DNA of 22,252 nucleotides from Verrucomicrobia subdivision 3 bacterium UBA693 (lineage in GTDB: Bacteria; Verrucomicrobiota; Verrucomicrobiia; Limisphaerales; UBA8199): contig DBMR01000048.1 in assembly GCA_002298785.1 (NCBI GenBank), positions 1 through 22,252 on the forward strand, given 5' to 3'. Position numbers and translations under genes: made by a program. Under the pieces are notes generated by a model. The model did not search any database. It was not told the DNA's origin and saw nothing but the letters and a program-made list of their open reading frames with translations. Shown in pieces: positions 7,750 to 15,620 of this stretch. The first letter of the stretch is position 1. Every line of letters starts with the position of its first letter.

Positions 7750-8682
7750 TTAGTGCATCTCCACATCACAGGTGCCCAGTCCTTTTCGGTAATAATTGAA
7801 CTGAACGTTTGGATGATCCGCGAGCAAGGACATGGGCACTGCCGCATCTGGCAATTTTTTCGCAATCATCAGGCAGGTAAGTCTTTGGCCGAAAGGGTTG
7901 TCGTGCATGCCCGCCTGCCAAATGGAAACCTTTTCCGCTTTCCACGTCTCTGCTGGTCCGACTGAGATCGCCTGGGTCGGCACCAGGGAGATGTTGCCGC
8001 CTCCCGAGGTCCGGGCGTTTTGGGCGATGGTAAGCGGATGCAGATCGACCACGCGCGTCGCCAACTTGCGGAATTCCGCGGGCGGCGGCGGATTGTCGCG
8101 GTATTTGCCGGCACGTTTGGGAGGATCATTAAAGGCCCAGTGCTTTACGTCCCCTTGGCCGCCCTGCATGACGGCGCAACGCACCCCGGCGTCCCAGGTG
8201 CGACGGTAAGCGGCGGTGTCCGCTTTCGGGAAGTGCAGATTACTGTCAGGCATCACCAATTGTTTGCGAATCCGGCTAAAGCAGAGTTCACGATCGGCGC
8301 GCTCGAAAGAAAGCGGATGCGTAACCGGAGCTTCCCGGCCATCCAGGAACCACTCGTCCATGCCCCAAAAATGGGCCGACTTAATTTCAAGATTGAGGTC
8401 GTTCACGAGGCGGGCTACCAGTGGCAATTGCTCCGTCGGACCAATGGGTCCGCAGATGCCCACCGGATTGTCGGGCGTGGACTGTCTCCAGGCGTTGATG
8501 TATTCGAGGGCTTCTGCAAGGTAGAACTCTTCCAGCGAATCGAACATGACGACTTTGAAGCCCGGCCGGGACAAACGGGCCATTTTTTCGGGCGTCAACG
8601 CGGCGGCGTCGCGGATGAGTTCGGCATCCAACGTGGTGTAATCCCACCAATCAGGGGCAATCGAGCTGAGTTTGCGTGGCAT
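7750..8682 (-). CDS. NagB-like glucosamine-6-phosphate deaminase/isomerase family protein
   Basis: Predicted cytoplasmic sugar-phosphate isomerase of the glucosamine-6-phosphate deaminase superfamily, 310 residues versus about 266 for E. coli NagB. Visible family signatures are GMDEW (107-111, the NagB catalytic Asp loop), GGQGDVKHWAFNDP (174-187, matching NagB GGIG-x-DGHIAFNEP) and a C-terminal block ADHPNVQFNYY. Within the second motif, the catalytic His is kept (His181), but NagB Asp141 aligns with Val179 and Glu148 with Asp186. Asp178 sits one place away and might substitute. The function may therefore differ from classical deamination. The ATG at 8682 is 2 bp after the PIG-L gene stop; upstream extension to 8817 would overlap that gene and was rejected. 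It is the last gene of a three-gene cassette. Confidence 0.82.
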   Translation of the reverse strand: MPRKLSSIAPDWWDYTTLDAELIRDAAALTPEKMARLSRPGFKVVMFDSLEEFYLAEALEYINAWRQSTPDNPVGICGPIGPTEQLPLVARLVNDLNLEIKSAHFWGMDEWFLDGREAPVTHPLSFERADRELCFSRIRKQLVMPDSNLHFPKADTAAYRRTWDAGVRCAVMQGGQGDVKHWAFNDPPKRAGKYRDNPPPPAEFRKLATRVVDLHPLTIAQNARTSGGGNISLVPTQAISVGPAETWKAEKVSIWQAGMHDNPFGQRLTCLMIAKKLPDAAVPMSLLADHPNVQFNYYRKGLGTCDVEMH

Positions 8683-8684
8683 GT

Positions 8685-9488
8685 TTAGTTTCCTTTTTGC
8701 AGGCCAAGTTCGTACGCTTTGTTTATTAGATAATTCCTTCCCAACGCTTCCCGCAGCGGGTCGGCTTCCGGCCCGCAAAAGCCCAGGTGCAGATGCCGTC
8801 TCCAGCCTTCCGCGCATTTGAATTTTTTCGACATTTTACCTACCGCCACCGACATATTTTCCATGGCCAACAGGAAGGAGTTGAGCTTTTGGCTGACATC
8901 CAACCAGGTCTGCTGGCTTTGATGTGCGGCCAGCGCTTCGCGTTTGGTGGCCTGGACCGAGGTGGTATTGACAAACCCTCCTGGAACTATCCGCCGGCGC
9001 AGGCCGTCACACAAGCCATGAGGCATCCCGTGGTAAACGGTGACCTCGCCGTCGGCAGAATCACGAGGTGGCGTGGTCTTAAAGTTGGGCATCCCGCGGG
9101 CGAAGGCGGCGGTGACCGCCAGTCGCGAGGTGGTCATGTGGTCCTCCATGTAATCCTGCGGAGAATGGGTCAGGACGATCGCCGGTCGTACCGCCCGGAT
9201 GACCGCCGTCACCGATTTCAACAGTTCGACGGAGTAAACGATTTCCAGGTCATTGGTAAGGCTGGGATGAAAGGTTGCGCCGAGGATTTTGGCGGCCTGG
9301 CGCGACTCAGCGCTGCGAACGGCTTTGGCCGTCGCGCTGTCATACTCCACGGAACCGCAATTCCCATTGGCCACGGTCAGGTAATGAGTCTCGTAGCCTG
9401 CTTTCTTAAGCATTAGCAAAGTTCCGGCCATGTAAAACTCGATGTCATCGGGGTGGGCTCCGATGGCGATGGCTGAAGGTCTGCTCAT
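8685..9488 (-). CDS. PIG-L/LmbE family N-deacetylase
   Basis: Predicted zinc-dependent deacetylase of the LmbE/PIG-L/MshB superfamily, which removes N-acetyl from GlcNAc-containing substrates; 267 residues, normal for the family. The AHPDD motif (11-15) supplies zinc ligands His12 and Asp15 and the general base Asp14. A second motif with Asp116-His117, in QDYMEDHMT, supplies the third zinc ligand. No signal peptide is seen, so it acts in the cytoplasm. It sits between an oxidoreductase gene (4-bp ATGA overlap upstream) and a NagB-like gene (2-bp gap downstream), suggesting that deacetylation and isomerisation or deamination of an amino sugar are coupled. It resembles BshB and NagB-linked deacetylases in general motif content; the exact substrate cannot be read from sequence. 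Confidence 0.9.
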   Translation of the reverse strand: MSRPSAIAIGAHPDDIEFYMAGTLLMLKKAGYETHYLTVANGNCGSVEYDSATAKAVRSAESRQAAKILGATFHPSLTNDLEIVYSVELLKSVTAVIRAVRPAIVLTHSPQDYMEDHMTTSRLAVTAAFARGMPNFKTTPPRDSADGEVTVYHGMPHGLCDGLRRRIVPGGFVNTTSVQATKREALAAHQSQQTWLDVSQKLNSFLLAMENMSVAVGKMSKKFKCAEGWRRHLHLGFCGPEADPLREALGRNYLINKAYELGLQKGN

Positions 9489-10525
9489 AAGCGCGTTAAC
9501 TCAGAGAGTTTCACCGGGCGTCCTAGTTGTGCGGAGAGATCAGCGGCAAAGATCACATCATGGCTCGTTGCGGCATCGTCGATGTGGGTCAACGGCATGG
9601 GCTGCTTCCGTGCGAGCGCGTTGAAGAAGGCCTCGAACTGAGTGGCGTAGGGGTGATCGGAGACGTCGCCAGAATCGAGCAGCTTCATGGCTAGCGTGCT
9701 CCAGGAGGCTTTGTTGGTGCCCAATGCCGAAGAATGAAACTTGTTATCCAACAAGCTGCCTTTGCTGCCTACGAGATGGGTATGAAAATAGTAAGGCTGC
9801 TGACAATCGAGGCAGGAAGTGCATTTGCCCACCGCACCGTTGCGAAACTTCAGGATGGTAACGCTGGTGCTGGGGTACTCGTAAGGGGCAAAGAGGGGAC
9901 TCTTCGATTTGGTATCGTAGCTGGCGACTTCCACCACCTGGTCCGCCATGCACAACAACAGTGCGTCCATGGCGTGGCACCCGGCGTTGAGCAAGGAACT
10001 GCCGGCTGATTTTTTGCGCTTACACCAGCGGAATTGCGCATACCATGGCCCAATGCCGTGGTAATAGTCGATTTCCCCGTAGTGCAATTTGCCCAGCAAT
10101 CCCTGATCGATGACCGCCTTGGTCGCAAGAAACTGACTGGAAAATCGGCATTCAAAGCCCACGCAGGTTTGAATCTTTGCCGCCCGTACCAGCTTCTGGA
10201 TCTGCCGCAAATCCTTCAGCGAAAGCGCCAGCGGTTTCTCGATGATGAGATGCTTGCCGGCTTTAGCCGCGCGGGTGATGTGATCCAGCCGTTGCTCGGG
10301 ATAGCCACACAGCGAGATTACCTGGATCTCGGGATTGGCTAGCATACGGTCCAGGCTGCGATAAACCTCGATTGATCCTCCGTGCTTCCGGGAAAGTTCG
10401 TCCGCATCGAGGTTACGCGACGAGCAAACGGCGGTGACCTGACCCAGAGTGGTGGAATTGATGGCTGGTATGTGCGCGGAAGCCACCCACCCGTACCCGA
10501 CGATTCCAACGTTGAGTTCTTTCAT
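9485..10525 (-). CDS. Gfo/Idh/MocA family NAD(P)-dependent oxidoreductase
   Basis: Predicted cytoplasmic sugar dehydrogenase, 346 residues. The N-terminal Rossmann fold opens with GIVGYGWVASAHIPAI (7-22). The EKP motif (96-98) carries the conserved Lys97 at the substrate-cofactor interface. The C-terminal alpha/beta domain contains SSLLNAGCHAMD (176-187). In inositol dehydrogenase the matching catalytic pair is Asp and His four residues apart; here they are Asn180 and His184, so the Asp is replaced. Family members oxidise or epimerise sugars and inositols, often at C3, with NAD(H) or NADP(H). It is the first gene of the amino-sugar cassette and overlaps the deacetylase gene by 4 bp. The ATG at 10525 lacks a clear Shine-Dalgarno. 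Confidence 0.92.
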   Translation of the reverse strand: MKELNVGIVGYGWVASAHIPAINSTTLGQVTAVCSSRNLDADELSRKHGGSIEVYRSLDRMLANPEIQVISLCGYPEQRLDHITRAAKAGKHLIIEKPLALSLKDLRQIQKLVRAAKIQTCVGFECRFSSQFLATKAVIDQGLLGKLHYGEIDYYHGIGPWYAQFRWCKRKKSAGSSLLNAGCHAMDALLLCMADQVVEVASYDTKSKSPLFAPYEYPSTSVTILKFRNGAVGKCTSCLDCQQPYYFHTHLVGSKGSLLDNKFHSSALGTNKASWSTLAMKLLDSGDVSDHPYATQFEAFFNALARKQPMPLTHIDDAATSHDVIFAADLSAQLGRPVKLSELTRL

Positions 10526-10623
10526 AGCTTAACCGGGATGGCTGCAAAGCGGTGTGCAGGCAACAGAATTGGCGCGCCCACCGGCCATTGGATATTCATC
10601 AGCCAAGTAGTAACCCGCTCGTT

Positions 10624-10658
10624 GACACAGCGCAAGCCGCAAGCAGGTCAGCTGTGTC
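10624..10658. promoter_or_regulatory. Inverted repeat upstream of the amino-sugar cassette
   Basis: Perfect 8-bp arms gacacagc (10624-10631) and gctgtgtc (10651-10658) flank a 19-nt spacer. A tandem duplication of cgcaagc (10631-10637 and 10638-10644) overlaps the left arm by one base and continues into the spacer. It lies in the 169-bp gap between the phosphatase stop and the oxidoreductase start, about 100 bp upstream of the latter. It could be a dimeric repressor operator for the cassette, or a hairpin ending phosphatase transcription. No T-run follows on the minus strand, which favours an operator. Tentative. Confidence 0.35.
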
Positions 10659-10694
10659 GCAGGGAGTGACTGGAAAGTCCTGGGGCAAAAGCAC

Positions 10695-12503
10695 CTACTT
10701 CTCGATCACAAATTCGTCGCGCAACTTGCCGTCGAGGTCATAGGCGCGGTAAAGGAGCCGATTGCCGCTAATCTGGATGTCCAGCACTTGAAAGGTGGCG
10801 ACGTTACTCATGCCAAATTCGGTGTAATCATGTTGATCCTGCCGGTACATCTTCGTGCCAGAAACGGAAAGCACATAGACGGTGCCCTCTTTTGGGCTGG
10901 CCACGCGCTGGCTGTTTTTGAGGGGATAGGTGCGCAGATACGCGTGATCGTGCCCTTGCAGCGCCATGTCCAGGTGGTATTTGTCGAATAACGGCGTCCA
11001 GGAAGCCCGCACTTCACTATTGTCACGGTTGCCTCCTGAGGAATAGGCGGGATGGTGAAAGGCGGCGAACTTCCACGTAGCCTTGCTCTGGGAGAGCGTT
11101 TGTTCGAGCCAGGGTGCTTGCTTGGCGGGATCGAGGTTTGAATCCAGAACCACGAAGAGTGCGTTGCCGTATTCGAAGGAGTAAGCGCGTTTTGGCGTCA
11201 GCGCCGCCGGGCCGTTGGTGGGAAGCGCAAACTGTTCGAGGTAGAGCCGGGGTTGGCCCCCCTGGCATTCATGGTTGCCAATCACCGGCACCAACGGACG
11301 TCGATCGTAAATCCCGGCGGCGTTGTGAAACAAGCTGTCCCATTCGTTGCGTTCCGCGCCTCGATTCACCAGGTCGCCCGCCATGATGTAAAACGCGGCA
11401 TCCGGACGCGATCGGTAGGCGTTGTGCACGAGTGTGCCCCAACGATCGAGCCCGTTTTGTGCGTCGCCCATGTATATGAACGAAAACGGTTCAATTCCTG
11501 AGGGTGCCGTTGTGAACTCTGCCAATTCCGTCCAACCGTCCGCGCTGCCGTCACCGACGGAGTAGACATATGTCGTCCCGGGGGTAAGACCGCGCAACAC
11601 GGCAGTGTGCCTTCGGACTACCGGGTCGTTGAGCAACGTCGGCGTTTCCAGCTTGGTGGTCGTCGCCGCAGCTTGCGTGGGCTTGCGCCGTTGGAAGCTG
11701 GCGTATTCGGATTTCTTCTGATAGCGGACGTAACCGCGGCTGGCTTTAAGACTGGTTCGCCATTGGATGGATTGGGACGTTTTCGGATTCTCGCTCCAGG
11801 TCAACACCACCTGGTCCGGTTTTTCGGACGCCACGTATTGGGTCCAGCGAAATACGTTCACCAGGCGAGCGTCTTCCTCGCGCTCGGTATCGGTCTGGAT
11901 CAGGATCTGGCCCTCCAATTCGGGTGGGACCGATTTCAAGGTGGCCGGCTCATCAATGTAGGGTTCGACTCCCGCCTGAAATGCGGCGGTGCGCAACTGG
12001 CCAGGATAGAGATCGGTGACCTCGATCCTGGCACCTGGCACTTTCGGAGCCAATGACACCAGGTAATGATTACCGGTGCCGGAGAGAGAGTTCACGCCCA
12101 ACCCGATCCAGCCGGCCTCGAAATCCTTCTGCCAAACGTCAAAGACGGATTTTCCTTCCGTGACCTTGATGCCGGTCGGTTGAAATCCTTGTTCGAATAG
12201 CCAAAACGGTTCTTCACCCAGTCGGGTGTCTCGCATGACGGAGACGCGCACCGGCACATTTACGCGAAAGGAGATATGCTCGGTGGACAGAATCTCGCGT
12301 TCTTTGCTGGTGAGAAAATTCTCGACTTGCTTCGTGGTCAGTTGGCTCAGTTCGTTGGTGTTCATTTCGCGCTTTAGGCGCTCCATGATCCCCGCGACTG
12401 TGTCGTGTACCGAAGGATGTTGGCCGACGTGCGCCCGGAGGGGCACAGCTCCGAAACCGAGCAGGCACAAGATCAGTGCTTTCGTGGCGATAGCCGCATT
12501 CAT
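10695..12503 (-). CDS. Secreted metallophosphoesterase with purple acid phosphatase-like architecture
   Basis: A 602-residue exported phosphatase or phosphodiesterase. The signal peptide is residues 1-24 (hydrophobic core ILCLLGFGAV, cleavage near LRA). An N-terminal domain of unknown type (about 30-190) precedes a purple-acid-phosphatase-type FnIII-like domain (about 220-335), then the calcineurin-like metallophosphoesterase domain (340-545). Di-metal ligands are visible as GDAQ (Asp347), AGDLVNRG (Asp377), GNHE (Asn410, His411), HHP (His483-His484) and GHDH (517-520). The tyrosine that gives plant purple acid phosphatases their colour (GDxxY) is Asn380 here, so the metal centre should not show that charge-transfer band. 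I chose the ATG at 12503 for the signal peptide; the reading frame runs 51 codons further upstream without secretion features. It probably scavenges phosphate from extracellular esters. Confidence 0.88.
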   Translation of the reverse strand: MNAAIATKALILCLLGFGAVPLRAHVGQHPSVHDTVAGIMERLKREMNTNELSQLTTKQVENFLTSKEREILSTEHISFRVNVPVRVSVMRDTRLGEEPFWLFEQGFQPTGIKVTEGKSVFDVWQKDFEAGWIGLGVNSLSGTGNHYLVSLAPKVPGARIEVTDLYPGQLRTAAFQAGVEPYIDEPATLKSVPPELEGQILIQTDTEREEDARLVNVFRWTQYVASEKPDQVVLTWSENPKTSQSIQWRTSLKASRGYVRYQKKSEYASFQRRKPTQAAATTTKLETPTLLNDPVVRRHTAVLRGLTPGTTYVYSVGDGSADGWTELAEFTTAPSGIEPFSFIYMGDAQNGLDRWGTLVHNAYRSRPDAAFYIMAGDLVNRGAERNEWDSLFHNAAGIYDRRPLVPVIGNHECQGGQPRLYLEQFALPTNGPAALTPKRAYSFEYGNALFVVLDSNLDPAKQAPWLEQTLSQSKATWKFAAFHHPAYSSGGNRDNSEVRASWTPLFDKYHLDMALQGHDHAYLRTYPLKNSQRVASPKEGTVYVLSVSGTKMYRQDQHDYTEFGMSNVATFQVLDIQISGNRLLYRAYDLDGKLRDEFVIEK

Positions 12504-12644
12504 GTCAATTTGGCGATTAAAGGCGCCGACAATCTGCCATCGCCCGCCTCTAAGTAAAGGCCACTTATGCAGATGATCATTATCGACGGCGGCTCCCCAA
12601 GCCGTTAGCCTCCATTTGCATCTGCCCCTCGTTAAAATCGTGCA
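12504..12644. promoter_or_regulatory. Divergent intergenic promoter region
   Basis: This 141-bp gap separates the start of the secreted phosphatase (minus strand) from the large exported protein (plus strand), so it must carry both promoters if the chosen starts are right. A 7-bp inverted repeat, gcagatg (12569-12575) and catctgc (12619-12625), spaced by 43 nt, might bind a shared regulator but could be chance. No convincing -35/-10 pair or riboswitch was recognised. Confidence 0.35.
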
Positions 12645-15590
12645 ATGCAATATCAACTGATGAAGCCGATCAAATCTTCGCTGACTTCCCCGCCAAAACT
12701 CGCCTACGCGGTTCCGTTGAGAATTGCCAACGGCTGCGGTTTACCTGGGAAGTTTACCAGCTCGCGTGGGGGCATCGGGAAATCGCAAAGAACCAAACTG
12801 GTCATGTTGATGCTGCTGTTTGTTGTGGGTAGCGTGGTAATGTCAGCGCAGGAGGCGGCGACAAAATCAGAGCCTGGAGTGGTGCCACACCGGGTCTACT
12901 CGCATCTGCTCAATCCCCGCGAACACCCGGATTACGATCGCCGCGCGGTGAAGCCGCCAACCTGGGATACCTTCAAAAACCGAACCCAATTTACGTGCCT
13001 CCGCGGTTTCGAGGTGCGCGATGATCAGTTGGTTGGGTTCAGTGGGGAGTTGGAGAAGTATACGCGAACTCATGAGCTGGGGAATGTGATCTGGCCGTCC
13101 TACAGCACCCTTTTCGCCACAAACCTGGCGGATCTAGCCGAGGAAATTCGTCGCCGTGACCTCTATTTGTTCGATATCTGGGGTTATGTGCCGGGGTCCG
13201 GTCCGGGCGGGTATTGGACACAATTCACACCACCGGCCAGCGCCTTCGCGACCCTGGAATCAAAGCTCGGCGAGCGTTGGTTGGGGACGGATATTGGGGA
13301 GCAGGACGGGCGTTACATTGGCGGCTATGCGAACCAGATGTCCCCGGCTTCCGCCACCCGGCTCGATCAATACTTGAATTTTCAGCGGCACTTCGAACGG
13401 ATGGGGGATGATCTCGGACACAAGCACGCGACGCTGGTCTCGCTGAATTTCGGGCACTATTTCCTAAAGGAGGGGACGTATACGCTGATTGGAGCAGAGA
13501 CGGCGCAGGCTCTGCCTAACAGCCAGGTTTATTACGCCTTCATCCGTGGGGCAGGGCGCCAGTATGGAGTCCCCTGGTTTGGCAATGCTTCGATCTTTAA
13601 TCGGTGGGGATACAAAACCTACGGATCCGCCGGCGGCAGCGGCGGGGATACCCACAGTCCCACAAACGGCACAAGCTTAAGCCTGCTCAAGCGGCTTTTA
13701 TACTCCCACATTCTCTATAATTGCGTCGCGGTGGGCTTTGAGAACGGGTGGTTTGATGGCGAACTTTTGAGTCCTATCGGCCGGATCCAGCAGGCGGCGC
13801 AACGCTGGGTCAACACGAACGGCCCTCCGGGTGCCGTCCATACACCGGTAGCGGTTTTGCTCGACTTTTACAGTGGTTGGTCTTTCCCGCGCCACCTGTA
13901 TTCTGGCGACATCTATCGCGTTTGGGGTAATCGGCCGTATGAATTGGGCGACTACTTCACCGATGCGGTCCTGGATTTGATTTATCCAGGTTACCAGAAT
14001 TCCTCTTATTTCCATGATGAATCAGGTTTCTTGTCCCCGACACCGTTCGGGGACATCGCCGATTGCCTTTTGAGCGATGCGCCCGCTTGGGTGCTGGACA
14101 GGTACCCGGTGGTCATTGTGGCGGGAGCACTCGGTGGCGGGCAGGAGATTCGCGACAAGCTACAGGCGTATGCCGACCGTGGAGGGCACGTCGTCATTAC
14201 CGCGGGGAATCTCTCCAGGCTTCCCGGCGGATTGGCGGGTTGCCGGGAAGTCACAACAAACTCCTCCCTTGCTTGTGGCCAGGGGCGCGTCACGATTCTA
14301 CGCAGCCCGTTTGGGGTCACGGTTGACTCTGGCGCCGCGCAGTCCTTGCGCAGCGAAATTGATAAACCGCTGCCAAAACCATACCGCCTCGAACCGGACG
14401 CGCGGTTGGTTCTGGAGAATATTCTGCGATCACAGCAACTCTTCCGTGTGCAAGGTGAGGGATTGAGTTTCATTACATGCCGCGGTCGCGCCGGCGAATT
14501 CACGGTGGGCATTGCGAATAACACCTGGCAGGAGCAATCGTTCCGCCTGGAAAGTCTCTGCGGACAAATCGAGGCCCTGCGGGAAATTCCGATCCCTGAC
14601 CAGGAGCGGGATGCCGTCGGCTATACTCCACAGGGAATTGCCGCCTCTACCCTGGGAATTAACAGTCCGACGACCATTGCAGGCGGCGAGGTTAGAATTT
14701 TCGCGGTAAAGGTGCGGGAATCCGGAGTCAGTGAAATCTCCCAGAACCAGCCGCCTTCGCGGCCACACGGTCGCCTGTTGCCTTTGCGAAAGGTGGTGTC
14801 GATAAAAGAGGAGATTTTGTCGCGCCCGACTTTCTTCGAGCACTTCGACGGAGTGAGTGTTGACTGGCGCTACTTCAGCGAAAAGGAAAAGTCCGTATTG
14901 TTGAGCGAATCGAGATGGCTCAAGCGACAAGGCGTTCGTGTAGTCGTTGATGCGAGTTCAGGTATAAACCTGTATCCGGGTTTACGGCTGATTGACAACG
15001 CGCCGGTGGAATATCAGGCCAGCGTAGCCGCGGTCCGCGATTTAATTCTCAAAATGGAGATGGTTGGCGCTCGAGACCTCGTGATGTCCCTCCATCGCTA
15101 CCCGGAGAACAATTTCACGGACGAACAAACCCGAACGTCGTTCATCACGACGTTCAAAGAGCTGTCGAATCAGGCGGCATTGCATGGGGTGACCCTGCAT
15201 CTGCGGGTGGGTTTCGGTAAGCCGCCATGGGGCGTAAGTGAGGCTGTGGATTTTGTGGATCGGGTCGGCGCGCGGAATTTCAAACTAGCGATCAGCACCG
15301 CGCTTCCGGTGCGCCAATTGCCTTCACCGGAAATCAGCCAGCGAATGATAGAGAAGCTGGGTTTTTGGTTGGTTGCGGATGTTCAAAAAGACGCGTCTGG
15401 GAAGATATGGGACGCGCATGCGCCCATCCAGTCTGGAGCCGGGTTGGAATCGCTGAGCCGATGGATCGCACTTTCACCAGGTGCTCCCATGGTGTTGGAT
15501 GCACTGCTTGAAGGCGCGGACGCGGAGTATTTGGAGGCCAAAGCGGTGGATAAACTGCTGACTGAAGCAAATCGTTCAGCTTCACGTTAG
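12645..15590 (+). CDS. Large exported multidomain protein with glycosidase-like and isomerase-like barrels
   Basis: A 981-residue protein with no family name that I can give. A long basic N-terminus precedes a hydrophobic segment (52-66, ending VMSAQE), read as a signal peptide or anchor. The true start may be internal (ATG at 12660 or TTG near 12717), since 50 residues before the core is unusual. Residues 110-400 look like a glycosidase TIM barrel, with GTDIGEQDGRYIGG (215-228), ETAQALPNSQ (285-294), RGAGRQYGVPWFG (301-313) and FENGWF (365-370). Glu285 and Glu366 are candidate catalytic acids. Residues 400-530 resemble the amidotransferase-like domain of GH42-type enzymes (VVIVAGALGGGQEIRDKLQAYADRGG region). 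A beta domain follows (about 590-690). Residues 730-975 resemble a xylose-isomerase-like barrel. It is the only plus-strand gene and converges on the hydrolase operon. Confidence 0.75.
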   Translation: MQYQLMKPIKSSLTSPPKLAYAVPLRIANGCGLPGKFTSSRGGIGKSQRTKLVMLMLLFVVGSVVMSAQEAATKSEPGVVPHRVYSHLLNPREHPDYDRRAVKPPTWDTFKNRTQFTCLRGFEVRDDQLVGFSGELEKYTRTHELGNVIWPSYSTLFATNLADLAEEIRRRDLYLFDIWGYVPGSGPGGYWTQFTPPASAFATLESKLGERWLGTDIGEQDGRYIGGYANQMSPASATRLDQYLNFQRHFERMGDDLGHKHATLVSLNFGHYFLKEGTYTLIGAETAQALPNSQVYYAFIRGAGRQYGVPWFGNASIFNRWGYKTYGSAGGSGGDTHSPTNGTSLSLLKRLLYSHILYNCVAVGFENGWFDGELLSPIGRIQQAAQRWVNTNGPPGAVHTPVAVLLDFYSGWSFPRHLYSGDIYRVWGNRPYELGDYFTDAVLDLIYPGYQNSSYFHDESGFLSPTPFGDIADCLLSDAPAWVLDRYPVVIVAGALGGGQEIRDKLQAYADRGGHVVITAGNLSRLPGGLAGCREVTTNSSLACGQGRVTILRSPFGVTVDSGAAQSLRSEIDKPLPKPYRLEPDARLVLENILRSQQLFRVQGEGLSFITCRGRAGEFTVGIANNTWQEQSFRLESLCGQIEALREIPIPDQERDAVGYTPQGIAASTLGINSPTTIAGGEVRIFAVKVRESGVSEISQNQPPSRPHGRLLPLRKVVSIKEEILSRPTFFEHFDGVSVDWRYFSEKEKSVLLSESRWLKRQGVRVVVDASSGINLYPGLRLIDNAPVEYQASVAAVRDLILKMEMVGARDLVMSLHRYPENNFTDEQTRTSFITTFKELSNQAALHGVTLHLRVGFGKPPWGVSEAVDFVDRVGARNFKLAISTALPVRQLPSPEISQRMIEKLGFWLVADVQKDASGKIWDAHAPIQSGAGLESLSRWIALSPGAPMVLDALLEGADAEYLEAKAVDKLLTEANRSASR

Positions 15591-15620
15591 CTGGGCGGGG
15601 AGAAGTTAGCCGAGCAGCAG

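Noticed and set aside
8020..8688. 222-codon plus-strand frame
   Set aside because: It is fully antisense to the NagB-like gene, whose motifs and operon spacing are clear.
8683..8817. 45-residue N-terminal extension of the NagB-like protein
   Set aside because: It would lie inside the PIG-L coding region, whereas the ATG at 8682 gives a typical 2-bp operon gap.
12504..12656. 51-residue N-terminal extension of the phosphatase
   Set aside because: It has no signal-peptide character and would overlap the divergent gene start; the ATG at 12503 begins a normal signal peptide.
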